NCBI GenBank assembly: GCA_016714795.1 | Contig: JADKCA010000003.1 | Span: forward strand, 248,001 to 312,000 | Reading direction: 5' to 3' | Length of the DNA: 64,000 nucleotides | DNA from: Sphingomonadales bacterium | GTDB lineage: Bacteria > Pseudomonadota > Alphaproteobacteria > Sphingomonadales > Sphingomonadaceae | Notes under the pieces: generated by a model | Seen by the model: only the letters and a program-made list of their open reading frames with translations | The model's database searches: none | Told to the model about the DNA's origin: nothing | Program-made: the position numbers and the translations under genes | Shown here: positions 42,147-51,071 of the stretch, one piece after another | How positions within the stretch are numbered: the stretch's first letter is position 1 | How the letters are laid out: the number at the start of each line of letters is the position of its first letter

Positions 42147-43367
42147 TCATGCCATCGGCACACCGCCTGCACGCAGCGTATCATACAGGCCTTCAAGCCG
42201 CTCCATCTGATCTGCAAAGGCAAAGCGGGACACCATGAGCGCGCGCCCGGCCTCTCCCAATGCAGCAGCACGACGTGGTGAAGCGAGCAGATAGAGCAAG
42301 GCGTCGCTGAGCGCCGCAATCGATCCTTCGCGCACCAGCAATCCGGTTTTAGCATCGATAACGGCTTCACGCAGGCCCATATGCCGCGTGGCAACCACCG
42401 GACAGGCCGCAGCAGACGCCTCCAGCGCGATGTTGGGAATCCCTTCTGCGTCGCCGTCATGCGCTGTCCTGCTGGGGATGGCGACGATAGCGGCCCGGGC
42501 GAGCCAGGCCGCCACGGCCTCTGCCGGCAACACCCCGGTGAATTGAATACGCTCACGCATTCCGGCCTTGTCTGCCTGCGCTTCAAGAAACGGGCGCAGT
42601 GGACCATCACCCACAATCACCAGACGCGCGTCGGGCCTATGCACCACAACCCGCGTGAACGCATCAATGAGGTCGGCCGTGCCCTTTTTCTCCACCAGTT
42701 TTCCGACATGAAGAATCAGCCCTTCCTCCACCCGGTTGCGCGCACCGTCAAAGCGGGACATGTCTACGCCGTGATAATGCGTAAGCACCCGGTCCTCAGG
42801 AAAGCCCTGACGAATAGCCGCTGTGCGCAGCACATCACACTCCGTCAGGAACAAAGCCCCTTCCCGCATCAGGCGCTTACGACGCAGCGCATAGGCCATC
42901 CAGCTGGCCTGACCGGAGAAGAGCTGAGATGCGCGCGAGCGCATCAGATCATGACCGCGCAGGCTGGTCACCAACGGAACGCCCAAACGTCTGGCAAGGC
43001 CGAGCGCCGTCAACCCATCCTGTGCGAAATGGGCATGGACCAACGCAGGATGAAAATCCTGCAGCCGACGCGCGATCCATCCGCTCCGCCCGGTCAACTT
43101 TGTATACGTCGCGGCGATTGGCCCATTTGGAAGCCAGATGCGACCTTCCAGCGCGGGCGAGACATTCCCTTTGTCCTCAAGTCCGACCACCAGCGGCTGA
43201 TAACGTCTCAGTCCGGAAGCCTGTTCCTGCACGAAGGATTCCGACGCGTTGAACACGGGCGCACGAAACACTGCCACCACGGGGCGACCATCTGCCATCA
43301 AGGCGGGATCTGGAGTGCAGCCGCGCATTATTGACCGACCATGATCGGCAGCGCCGACAATGCACAT
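42147..43367 (-). CDS. GT4-family glycosyltransferase
   Basis: A 406-residue GT-B glycosyltransferase. The C-terminal domain has ILHVGKLVEKKGTADLIDAF and the donor motif GIPNIALEASAAACPVVATR. The N-terminal half has HAHFAQDGLTALG. The start is ambiguous: ATG 43367, ATG 43328 or ATG 43298 (MADGRPVV) are in frame. It lies next to the inositol-phosphate genes, so a role in an inositol or polysaccharide glycolipid is possible but not shown. Confidence 0.82.
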   Translation of the reverse strand: MCIVGAADHGRSIMRGCTPDPALMADGRPVVAVFRAPVFNASESFVQEQASGLRRYQPLVVGLEDKGNVSPALEGRIWLPNGPIAATYTKLTGRSGWIARRLQDFHPALVHAHFAQDGLTALGLARRLGVPLVTSLRGHDLMRSRASQLFSGQASWMAYALRRKRLMREGALFLTECDVLRTAAIRQGFPEDRVLTHYHGVDMSRFDGARNRVEEGLILHVGKLVEKKGTADLIDAFTRVVVHRPDARLVIVGDGPLRPFLEAQADKAGMRERIQFTGVLPAEAVAAWLARAAIVAIPSRTAHDGDAEGIPNIALEASAAACPVVATRHMGLREAVIDAKTGLLVREGSIAALSDALLYLLASPRRAAALGEAGRALMVSRFAFADQMERLEGLYDTLRAGGVPMA

Positions 43368-43379
43368 AAGGTGTTCTTC

Positions 43380-43496
43380 ATGAAGGTGTTTTCCTCGTTC
43401 CTTGTCGCATTGGTCCTCTCCGGAACCGCGCAGCTTTGTGCGTCGGCCATCCGGACACCGCCCGGATCAATCCCGAAATCTGCAAGGGGAGCTTAA
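43380..43496 (+). CDS. Candidate 38-residue exported peptide
   Basis: An ORF too short for normal gene calling, reading MKVFSSFLVALVLSGTAQLC then ASAIRTPPGSIPK and ending RGA. The first 23 residues make a textbook Sec signal peptide with a cleavage site near ASA. AAGGTG lies just upstream of ATG 43380. The gap between the glycosyltransferase and the cytidylyltransferase has no other gene. Could be chance, since only one short frame supports it. Confidence 0.35.
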   Translation: MKVFSSFLVALVLSGTAQLCASAIRTPPGSIPKSARGA

Positions 43497-44245
43497 ACAA
43501 CGGACGCATTGCGCTCCCCCTCTTTGCTGACACTATCGGCCATTTCCCGCGCAGCTGCGGCAAGATCGGCAGGCGTATCCACGTCCATCCACCACCCCTC
43601 CCCCAGATCTATCGCCTGTGCGAGGCCTTGCGCGGCAAGATATTGCACCCCGTGCGTGAGCGAGGCCGAGCCTTTTGACGCGATGCACGCCGCCAGCGCT
43701 TCGGCCAGCATGGGCGTGACATGAAACAGTCCGGTATCGTGCGCATCCCATGGCGCAATCTCTTTGCCGATGGCTGTGATGTGCCCCTGACTATCGGTGC
43801 ACACCCGCGTAACATCGGCCGGATCTACCAGCGGATTGCCAAGCCTCCTGTCCACACCAAGACTGAGCGCCGCTGCTGGATCAACGCCCGCTATCAATCG
43901 CGCGATATTGCCCGGATCGAACAGATGGTCCGCCATCATCAACAGACCTGAGCCACCCAAAGCTGGCAGTCCGGACAGCACCGAATGGCCGTTGGGCAGG
44001 CTCCAGTCGTTCGTGCGCACCGTGGCAATGGGGATGCCGATACGATTCGACAGGCTGTGCAGAAAGCGTTCGACGCGCTCCGCATGATGGCCAGTGACGA
44101 CCACGAAATCGGTGACGCCCCCCGCCTGCGCCCGCCTGATCACATGCTCGATTAGCGGGACGCCTTGAAGCAGTGCCAGCGGCTTTGAAGCATCCGGCCC
44201 GCCTAGCCGCGAGCCAAAACCCGCAGCGATGATGAGCGCGCGCAT
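43493..44245 (-). CDS. Sugar/inositol-phosphate nucleotidyltransferase (probable IPCT)
   Basis: A 250-residue nucleotidyltransferase with the N-terminal pyrophosphorylase motif ALIIAAGFGSRLGGPDASKP, followed by LIEHVIRRAQAGG, MMADHLFDPG and WWMDVDTPAD. The start ATG 44245 overlaps the ino1 stop by one base, so it is translationally coupled to inositol-3-phosphate synthase. That coupling suggests CTP:inositol-1-phosphate cytidylyltransferase, giving CDP-inositol. Plain sugar-1-P nucleotidyl activity remains possible. Confidence 0.75.
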   Translation of the reverse strand: MRALIIAAGFGSRLGGPDASKPLALLQGVPLIEHVIRRAQAGGVTDFVVVTGHHAERVERFLHSLSNRIGIPIATVRTNDWSLPNGHSVLSGLPALGGSGLLMMADHLFDPGNIARLIAGVDPAAALSLGVDRRLGNPLVDPADVTRVCTDSQGHITAIGKEIAPWDAHDTGLFHVTPMLAEALAACIASKGSASLTHGVQYLAAQGLAQAIDLGEGWWMDVDTPADLAAAAREMADSVSKEGERNASVV

Positions 44246-45348
44246 CAGTTCTGGACGGCTTCTCCCCCGATAAAGGCCTCGACGGCGCGATACGCAGCGT
44301 CATCATCCACCTGGCGCGGGGGATGTTTGCAGAAGAAGGAAGAGGGCGCGTCGATCGCACCGGACAGGCCCCTTTCCTTCGCCAGCTTGCAACAGCGAAT
44401 GGCATCAATCACCACCCCTGCCGAATTCGGGCTGTCTTCCACCGACAGCCGCAGTTCCAGATTCATCGGCACATCGCCGAACAGCCGCCCCTCCATCCGG
44501 AGGAAGCACAGCTTATTGTCATTCAGCCACGGAATATAATCGCTGGGGCCAACATGAATGTCGTCATCTTCCATCCGCACGGCAGCCACAGACTGGACCG
44601 CCTCGGTCTTCGATTCCTTCTTGGAGGTCAGCCGCTCCCGGTCGAGCATGTTGAGGAAATCGGTATTGCCGCCGGTGTTGAGCTGATAGGTGTGATCGAC
44701 CGGAACCCCGCGTTTTCCGAACAAGGAGGTCAACACGCGGTGGACAATGGTGGCACCCAGTTGCGCCTTCACATCATCGCCCACAATCGGCAGTCCCGCC
44801 GCGTGGAACCGGGCTTCCCAATCCGGATTGCTGGCGATGAAGACCGGCATGCAGTTGACCACACCCAGCCCGGCCTCCAGCGCGCATTCCATATAGAATT
44901 CGGTCGCCGCCTGAGAGCCAACGGGCAGATAATTGACGAGAATCTCCGCGCCGCTCGCCTGGAGTGCGGCGACGATCTGCGCCTTGTCCGCCTCGACCTG
45001 ATCAGCCACCTGAAAGCCGCGTTCAGCCGGGGCCGTCCTCATATGCGGGGCCATGCCGTCGAGCACGCGGCCCATCATCACCGTCACGCCCGTCTTTGGC
45101 ACATCCGGGCAGAATATCTTGGTGCAATTCGGCGCGGCGAAGATTGCATCTGCCAAATCCTGGCCAACCTTGCGGGCATCGGTATCAAGAGCGAGCACGC
45201 ATTCGACATCGCTCACCGCAAAGCCGCCGATGCGCGGATGCATCACGCCGCTGAATGCTTCGTCACGTCCACGATAATAAGCGAGCCCTTGAACCAGCGA
45301 ACTGGCGCAGTTGCCTACGCCGACAATCGCAACCCTAATACTGGGCAT
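44245..45348 (-). CDS. ino1: myo-Inositol-3-phosphate synthase
   Basis: A 367-residue NAD-dependent isomerase converting glucose-6-phosphate to inositol-3-phosphate. It has the N-terminal Rossmann motif AIVGVGNCASSLVQG, KIFCPDVPKTGVTVM, NYLPVGSQAATEFYMECALE, QLNTGGNTDFLNMLDRERL and the lysine-rich TSKKESKTEAVQS, typical of the bacterial/actinobacterial type. Start ATG 45348. Inositol synthesis is uncommon in proteobacteria, so the product is probably for a lipid or compatible solute. Confidence 0.93.
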   Translation of the reverse strand: MPSIRVAIVGVGNCASSLVQGLAYYRGRDEAFSGVMHPRIGGFAVSDVECVLALDTDARKVGQDLADAIFAAPNCTKIFCPDVPKTGVTVMMGRVLDGMAPHMRTAPAERGFQVADQVEADKAQIVAALQASGAEILVNYLPVGSQAATEFYMECALEAGLGVVNCMPVFIASNPDWEARFHAAGLPIVGDDVKAQLGATIVHRVLTSLFGKRGVPVDHTYQLNTGGNTDFLNMLDRERLTSKKESKTEAVQSVAAVRMEDDDIHVGPSDYIPWLNDNKLCFLRMEGRLFGDVPMNLELRLSVEDSPNSAGVVIDAIRCCKLAKERGLSGAIDAPSSFFCKHPPRQVDDDAAYRAVEAFIGGEAVQN

Positions 45349-45376
45349 TGCGTCCCTTTCTCTTGTCCTTGAACGT

Positions 45377-45634
45377 TCAATCTAGGCCAGTTGCACGGAA
45401 AAACCCTTGCGCCAGATCAGTGCGAGACAACACGAATCCGGCTAAAAGGAAGCCGCCAAGTGTCTGGAATTTGGCCCATAACCGCCGAAAAGGAGCCGGA
45501 ATCACCCCGGCAAGCACCACAATCAAAAATGTTGCGGAAATCGCAAAGACGAATACCACCGCCTTTGCCCAACCGGTCAGGATCATCATCATGAAGCCGG
45601 ACACATACTGGTCCCGGCTGATGATGTACGACAC
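45377..45634 (-). CDS. Small two-helix membrane protein, unknown
   Basis: An 85-residue protein with two hydrophobic helices (VVFVFAISATFLIVVLAGVI and LGGFLLAGFVLSRT). It starts ATG 45634 and ends 28 bp before ino1 on the same strand, so it may head the inositol operon. No CDP-alcohol phosphatidyltransferase motif (DG..AR..) is visible, so it is not the expected inositol-lipid synthase. Function is unknown. Confidence 0.55.
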   Translation of the reverse strand: MSYIISRDQYVSGFMMMILTGWAKAVVFVFAISATFLIVVLAGVIPAPFRRLWAKFQTLGGFLLAGFVLSRTDLAQGFFRATGLD

Positions 45635-46024
45635 GCTCTGCGCGATGACAGAGCCCGATCCCCTGCCATAACGGGACCGGTCATGCGTCTTGAGCAGATC
45701 AAAGGGGTAGGGTCCACCTCTTTTTTTCGATGGAACGCCGCGAGCAAGATCAGGCCGGGCGCAAATTCACCGGTCGCCACCTCCTCGCAAGTGCGATTCG
45801 CGCGTTCTCACCGATGTCGCGAAGGAGGCTTCCAGGCCATCAGTCGTTGCCGCCCGCGCCGGTTCTAAAGTCGAAAATGGCTGCGACGCGAGCGGATTTG
45901 TCTTGCATCAAGGCTGCCTTGGTCCAGACCCTGCTATTGAAGCCATCATGACGGATAGAGGCGTGACCCACACGAAGCCGCGCACCCATCGCCCGCCCAA
46001 GACGCAGGATGCGGTTGCACACGC
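45635..46024. other. 390-bp gap without a supportable gene
   Basis: Between the small membrane gene and the LptFG-like fusion. Short open frames exist on both strands (for example 45840-46022 minus, ending RTGAGGND, and a plus frame ending within the ATG of the fusion), but none has a start, ribosome site or recognisable domain. A T7 run at about 45721 may end a transcript. It may hold the promoters for both divergent units or a decayed gene. Confidence 0.5.
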
Positions 46025-48268
46025 ATGAGGCTGCTCTCCCGCTATCTCGCGGTCTCGCTGGCCCGGCCTTTCCTGATTCTGAGCCTTTGCCTGTTCACCA
46101 TCATGATGCTGGAGCGCGCGCTGCGGCTCATTCAGGAAATGGCGATGCTGGGGATGCCCATCGGCCATTTGGCACCCATGCTGGCAAGCCTTGCTCCGGC
46201 CTATCTCAATCTCGCCATTCCTGCGGCGCTGGGCTCTGCTCTGACCCTCATCATCGCGCAAATGGCAACGGGGCGAGAGATTGAAGCGATGGCGGGCAAT
46301 GGGTTGTCCCTGGGGCGGATCGCCCGCCCGCTGATCGCGGCGTCGCTGCTTGTCGCCATGCTGTCGCTGGTGGTGGGGGGATGGGGTGAGCCGTTCGGCC
46401 GCCATGGCTGGCGCACTACGCGTGTTGCCGCGCTCAACGCCAGCCGCATCCAGAATTACCAGCCCGGTGCCCTATACCGGCCCGATGCACACACGCTGCT
46501 GATGGCAGACCGGATTGCGGGCGAGGGCTTTGGCGGGCTGTTTCTCAGTGCTTTGGATGCAGACGGGCAGGCTTTTGCTGCCACCGGACGCACAGGGCGC
46601 GTCCGCGTTGATGCGCAGACGGGTGCGATGACGGTAACGCTCAACGATGGCCTGATGCTGGCTGACCGCCCCACTGACACGCGCACGGTGCAATTTGACG
46701 CGCTGGAGATCGTGCAGCCGCTGACGCTCGATCAGGCAGTTTGGGCGCGCGGGCGCGACCATAAGGAACTGACGCTGCCCGAACTGATTGCGCGACGCAG
46801 CGCACAGCACGGCACCACGCGCGACGCCTATGATGCGGAAATCCTCTCCCGCCTGATGCGCGCACTGTCGCTGCCCTTTGTGCCGCTGATCATTCTGCCA
46901 CTGATCCTAGCCACTCCGCCCGCGCGGCGGGGCGTGGCCATTTTCATCGCGGTAACCCTGATTATATCCACGCATCACGGCATCAACTTCGCGAAGAATC
47001 TGGGGGCCGTGGGAGAAGCCAGACCATTGGCCGCAATGGCGGTGGTGGCAACGGCCATGCTGACCGTCACAGCCGCCATCTGGCTGGCCGGGCGTGGCCA
47101 GCCGGGGCCGTCACGGCTCAACATGTTGGGGCGGATCGACGTCCTCGGGAATCTGCGTCTGCGTGCGGGCCAGCCACATGCCCCCGCGCTCCCCGGCCAC
47201 ACGCTCGCTTCTTATCTGGCATGGCAGGCGGGCAAATATGCACTGGTGGTGTTGGTCTCGCTGACGCTGCTCCTTCAGCTTGTGGATGTCATCGACAATG
47301 GCGAGAGGCTGGTGCGACGCCATGCCGATTTTGCTGATTTTCTGAGCTATCTGGGGCTGCGCCTGCCGCGTGTGCTGTTGCAGGCCATTCCCGTGGCTGC
47401 GCTGGCGGGGCCGCTTTTTGCCTTTGCGCGGATGCGGAGCACGGAGGAAATGACCGCAATTCAGGCGGGCGGTATTTCTCCCTTTGCCATGCTCAAAATG
47501 CTGTGGCCGGTCCCGCTGCTGCTGGGCCTGCTGCTGCTGTTCGTGTCCGAAGTTGCACAACCTCCCGCCGAGTTGCGCTTTGCCCGCTGGTGGCACGCGA
47601 CCGATCCCAACCCTGACTCAGACAGCGACACCGGCCCCCGCTGGTTCCGCATCGGCCCTGATCTGGTGATGGCAGGCGGAGCCCGCGCGGACGGACGTGC
47701 GATGACCGCAGTCACGATTTTCCGCCGCACTGCCGAAGGAGACCTGCTGTCCCGAACCAGCACGCCAGTAATGCACAAGGTTGCCCAAGGATGGCTGATG
47801 GCCCCTTCCCGGCAATGGACCCCGCAGGGTGTGCGCACGCGGCCCGAAACATTGTGGCCGGTGCCGCTCACCCCCGATGCCGTAATCCGGGAGTTCCGCA
47901 CCGTCCCCGCCATTACGGCCCGAGAAGCGCGCCGTGCGCTTGATGCCAACAGCCTGGCTACGCGCGCACCGGCCTGGTATGAAACACGCATCCAGCTGGC
48001 CCTGTCCACTCCTTTCGGCCCGCTGGTGATGCTGCTGCTCGCCATGCCGATCATCTTTGCGGGGCAGCGTGGCGGCTCTCTGGTGCGATCCATGTTCGTG
48101 GCGGGCTTTGTTGGCCTCTCCTTTCTGGTGGCAGATGGCCTGTGCCGGGTGCTCGCGCTGACGGGGCAGATCCCTGCATTGGCGGGGGCATGGGCTGCCC
48201 CAGTTCTGTTCGGTCTTGTGGCATTGTGGCTGCTGCTGGGTGCGGAGCGCATCACACGCAACCCATGA
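46025..48268 (+). CDS. LptF-LptG-like fusion of the LPS export permease
   Basis: A 747-residue protein made of two YjgP/YjgQ permease halves. Half 1 (about 1-360) begins RLLSRYLAVSLARPFLILSL with TM helices, a periplasmic beta-jellyroll (about 125-255) and three more helices near 285-355. Half 2 (about 395-747) begins HTLASYLAWQAGKYALVVLV and repeats the layout, ending in helices up to 740. Each half is like LptF or LptG (about 360 residues), which normally form a heterodimer with LptB2. Covalent fusion is unusual. Start ATG 46025; upstream gap has no gene. Confidence 0.85.
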   Translation: MRLLSRYLAVSLARPFLILSLCLFTIMMLERALRLIQEMAMLGMPIGHLAPMLASLAPAYLNLAIPAALGSALTLIIAQMATGREIEAMAGNGLSLGRIARPLIAASLLVAMLSLVVGGWGEPFGRHGWRTTRVAALNASRIQNYQPGALYRPDAHTLLMADRIAGEGFGGLFLSALDADGQAFAATGRTGRVRVDAQTGAMTVTLNDGLMLADRPTDTRTVQFDALEIVQPLTLDQAVWARGRDHKELTLPELIARRSAQHGTTRDAYDAEILSRLMRALSLPFVPLIILPLILATPPARRGVAIFIAVTLIISTHHGINFAKNLGAVGEARPLAAMAVVATAMLTVTAAIWLAGRGQPGPSRLNMLGRIDVLGNLRLRAGQPHAPALPGHTLASYLAWQAGKYALVVLVSLTLLLQLVDVIDNGERLVRRHADFADFLSYLGLRLPRVLLQAIPVAALAGPLFAFARMRSTEEMTAIQAGGISPFAMLKMLWPVPLLLGLLLLFVSEVAQPPAELRFARWWHATDPNPDSDSDTGPRWFRIGPDLVMAGGARADGRAMTAVTIFRRTAEGDLLSRTSTPVMHKVAQGWLMAPSRQWTPQGVRTRPETLWPVPLTPDAVIREFRTVPAITAREARRALDANSLATRAPAWYETRIQLALSTPFGPLVMLLLAMPIIFAGQRGGSLVRSMFVAGFVGLSFLVADGLCRVLALTGQIPALAGAWAAPVLFGLVALWLLLGAERITRNP

Positions 48269-48341
48269 TTCCTTCGCGACCGCCATGGCAGAGCGCGCCG
48301 CGACGCTGGCCTCCCCCGGCGGGAGGGGGTAAGGCCGGGGC

Positions 48342-49100
48342 ATGACAGCACGCATCCTCATCATTGCCGGGTCTGATTCAGGCGGCGGCGCGGGCATTCA
48401 GGCCGACATCAAGACGGTGACAATGCTGGGCGGTCACGCGATGACGGCCATCACCGCCATCACCGCGCAGAACACGCTGGGCGTGAGTGCGATCCTTGCC
48501 GTACCGCCCGACATCATCACCGCCCAGATTGATGCGGTGGTGAGCGACATTGGTGTCGATGCCGTGAAGATCGGCATGCTTGGCACGCGTGAGACCATCG
48601 CCTGTGTGGAGGCCGCCCTCGCCCGGCTGCCGCAGGATATTCCTGTCGTGGTTGATCCCGTGCTGGTGGCCACCTCTGGCGCATCGCTGAGCGAGGCGGA
48701 CACCATTCCTGCGCTCCACAGCCTGTTTGCGCGCGCCACGGTGGTGACGCCCAATCTGCCCGAGCTGGATGCACTGGGTGGAGAGGCAGCGGTCCTCATC
48801 CATGGCTGCGCGCTGCTGGTGAAAGGCGGCCATGGAGAGGGCGACAGGCTGTCCGACCGGCTGGTGTCCGCAGCAGGCATCGTGGCCGAATGGGAAGACA
48901 GTCGCATCATCACCCGCCATACGCACGGCACAGGCTGCACGCTGGCCAGCGCGATAGCCACCGGGCTGGGCGAAGGCCTGCCGCTCGAACAGGCCATCGC
49001 CCGCGCCCGCAAGTTCGTGCGCGCCGCACTGCGCGCCGCCCCCGGACTTGGCCAAGGCCATGGCCCCATGGGTCATCAGGCGGTGCGGCTGCCCGCATGA
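48342..49100 (+). CDS. thiD: Hydroxymethylpyrimidine phosphate kinase
   Basis: A 252-residue ribokinase-fold kinase for HMP and HMP-phosphate in thiamine biosynthesis. It has LIIAGSDSGGGAGIQADIKT, QNTLGVSAI, DAVKIGMLG, VVDPVLVATSGA and the anion hole HTHGTGCTLASAIA. No TPP riboswitch is seen upstream; the short gap holds a GC-rich hairpin. It overlaps rnhB by ATGA. Confidence 0.92.
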   Translation: MTARILIIAGSDSGGGAGIQADIKTVTMLGGHAMTAITAITAQNTLGVSAILAVPPDIITAQIDAVVSDIGVDAVKIGMLGTRETIACVEAALARLPQDIPVVVDPVLVATSGASLSEADTIPALHSLFARATVVTPNLPELDALGGEAAVLIHGCALLVKGGHGEGDRLSDRLVSAAGIVAEWEDSRIITRHTHGTGCTLASAIATGLGEGLPLEQAIARARKFVRAALRAAPGLGQGHGPMGHQAVRLPA

Positions 49101-49663
49101 TTATCGCCGGAGTGGATGAGGCCGGGCGCGGACCGCTCGCCGGTCCGGTGGTGGCCGCTGCCGTCATCCTGTGCGAAGGAGGGATTGCGGGGCTCGACGA
49201 TTCCAAGAAATTGAGCGCGTCCAGGCGCGCACGGCTGGAAGCGGAAATCCTTGCCCGGTGCACCGTCGGCATCGGCATGGCGGATGTGGAGGAGATTGAC
49301 CGGATCAACATCCTGCAAGCCACGTTGCTGGCAATGGCGCGCGCGGTGGACGCGTTGGGCGTGGTGCCCGATCATGTCATGGTGGATGGAAACAGGCTGC
49401 CGCGCTGGGACTATGCCGCAGAAGCCGTCGTGGACGGAGACGCGCTGCACCCGTGCATTTCCGCCGCCAGCATCATTGCCAAGGAGCATCGCGACCGCAT
49501 CATGATCGCCGCAGACGCAATCTATCCCGGCTATGGCTGGGCGCGCAACAAGGGCTATGGTGCGGCTGCGCATATGGAGGCGCTGAAGCGCCTTGGCCCC
49601 ACCCCGCTCCACCGGAGAAGCTTTGCCCCGGTGCGGCAGGCCGAACTGGGAGTGGCGGGGTAG
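49097..49663 (+). CDS. rnhB: Ribonuclease HII
   Basis: A 188-residue RNase HII removing RNA from RNA-DNA hybrids. The N-terminal motif is GVDEAGRGPLAGPVVAAAV (catalytic Asp/Glu), followed by GLDDSKKLS, VMVDGNRLP and ASIIAKEHRDRIM, all signature blocks. ATG 49097 overlaps the thiD stop; longer frames in the same region are not supported. Confidence 0.94.
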   Translation: MIIAGVDEAGRGPLAGPVVAAAVILCEGGIAGLDDSKKLSASRRARLEAEILARCTVGIGMADVEEIDRINILQATLLAMARAVDALGVVPDHVMVDGNRLPRWDYAAEAVVDGDALHPCISAASIIAKEHRDRIMIAADAIYPGYGWARNKGYGAAAHMEALKRLGPTPLHRRSFAPVRQAELGVAG

Positions 49664-49675
49664 AATTCGCTTTCC

Positions 49676-49770
49676 ATCACCCCCGCGCAGGCGAGGGTCC
49701 GGGCTCCTTTTGAGATCTCATTGGAGCGGTATTCCCGCGTGCGCGCGAATGACGCAATCTGCTGGACGTT
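49676..49770. repeat. REP-like intergenic stems
   Basis: Between rnhB and the convergent mtgA. Short palindromic pieces CCCCGCGCAGGCGAGGG and ATTCCCGCGTGCGCGCGAATGACG resemble the other REP-like stems at 33786 and 39191. No gene is seen here; likely a bidirectional terminator area. Confidence 0.5.
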
Positions 49771-49782
49771 GCCCCCGCCCTA

Positions 49783-50507
49783 TCAATCCCGCAGGCACGC
49801 ATCCAGCCCATCGCGGCGCACCACAGCAGCGCGGCGCTGGATCATGTTACCGTAACGCCGGGTGAAGCCGCCGGGGCTGATCGCGTCGCGCGCCTTGGGC
49901 AGCGGCAGAACAGCAGCAATCCGCGCGGCCTCGACCGGGGTCAGCCGATCCGCATCATGCCCGAAGTAGCGCTGCGCGCCCGCATTGGCCCCATAGGTCC
50001 CGATGCCGGTCTCTGCGAGGTTGAGATAGACCTCCATGATCCGGCGCTTGCCCCAGATATTCTCGATAAGGACGGTGAACCACGCTTCCAGCCCCTTGCG
50101 GAAAAAAAACCACCGCCCTGCCAAAGAAAGGCGTTCTTCGCGGTCTGCTGGCTGATGGTGGAGCCACCCCGCAGCTTTCCGCCCTGCGCATTGCGGCGCA
50201 TGGCATCGGCAATCGCATCCGCATCAAAGCCGTGATGTGTGCAGAATTTTCCATCCTCACCCGCAATCACCGCGCGCGCCATGTCTGGATCAACCTCTTC
50301 AAGGCTCATCCAGTCGCGATTGACACCATGCCCCTCCAGCGCGTTGCCGATCATGGTCAGCGTGACCGGCGGTGGAATGAAGCGGTAGGCCAGCACCCAG
50401 ATCAGCGAGCCGACCACAAACCAGAGCAGCGCCTTACCCAGCCTGCGGAGAAGGGCGGCGCGGTTCCAGGTGAGAGTGCGGGGTGTGGCGGTCATCGTGC
50501 GGACCAT
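49783..50507 (-). pseudogene. mtgA: Monofunctional peptidoglycan transglycosylase, frameshifted
   Basis: The N-terminal frame (start 50507) holds a TM helix and the GT51 motifs GEDGKFCTHHGFDADAI and LRGGSTISQQTAKNAFLW. The second frame holds RKGLEAWFTVLIENIWGKRR, IMEVYLNLAETG and YGANAGAQRYFG. They join at a T8 run on the coding strand (A8 at 50102-50109). Adding one T or removing two restores one protein of about 240 residues. MtgA polymerises glycan strands from lipid II. The lesion is in a homopolymer, so error is likely. Confidence 0.88.
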
Positions 50508-50532
50508 TGTTGGAGATCATGACAATTCACAG

Positions 50533-50562
50533 AAAAAGGGGCGAACCGCTGGCCCACCCCTT
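50533..50562 (-). terminator. Rho-independent terminator of the tonB cluster
   Basis: On the minus strand a GGGGTGGGC / GCCCC stem with a short loop is followed by TTTTT (plus strand AAAAA at 50533). It lies just downstream of the last exbD stop and is placed to end the tonB-exbB-exbD-exbD transcript. Confidence 0.65.
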
Positions 50563-50588
50563 CATCTGTCTTGAGAGGATCACCGCAC

Positions 50589-51035
50589 TCAGAAGTTGCG
50601 GTAATTCTCATTGCCCACAAAGCCGAGCTTGTTGACCTTGGCAACCTTCACCGCCTTCAGAACGCGGTTGACCATGTCATACTGCGCTTCGGGATCGGGG
50701 GTGAAGTGAAGTTCCGGTTCCTTCTCCATTTCGGTCGACTGGATCAGCAGCTCCTGCAATTCCGCCAAGCCGACCTGCGTGGTATTCCACATGATCTGGC
50801 CACCGGGCAGGATGTACAGCACATTCTTGTCTGGTTCTACCGGCGGCTTGGGCGGACAACCGCCCGGCTGCGTCTTGCAGTCCATGGGCAGATCGACCTT
50901 CACGGCGTGGGTTGGCGGCGGCAGGGTGATGATGAACATGATGAGAAGAACGAGCAGGACGTCGATCAACGGCGTCGTGTTCATTTCCATCATCGGCTCG
51001 GCAGAATCACTGCTGCTCGGTGCGCTCATGGACAT
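50589..51035 (-). CDS. exbD: ExbD/TolR biopolymer transport protein
   Basis: A 148-residue protein with one TM helix containing the proton-relay aspartate (MNTTPLIDVLLVLLIMFIIT) and a periplasmic domain. It is the second exbD of the cluster. ExbD with ExbB uses proton flow to drive TonB. This copy has a cysteine-containing MDCKTQPGGCPP insertion. Start ATG 51035. Confidence 0.9.
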   Translation of the reverse strand: MSMSAPSSSDSAEPMMEMNTTPLIDVLLVLLIMFIITLPPPTHAVKVDLPMDCKTQPGGCPPKPPVEPDKNVLYILPGGQIMWNTTQVGLAELQELLIQSTEMEKEPELHFTPDPEAQYDMVNRVLKAVKVAKVNKLGFVGNENYRNF

Positions 51036-51071
51036 ATGTTTAACTCTCCAAATTCTGTGTCGCGGGTGCGA

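Noticed and set aside
45840..46022. 60-codon minus ORF before the LptFG fusion
   Set aside because: No homology seen, no ribosome site, and a plus frame of equal length overlaps it.
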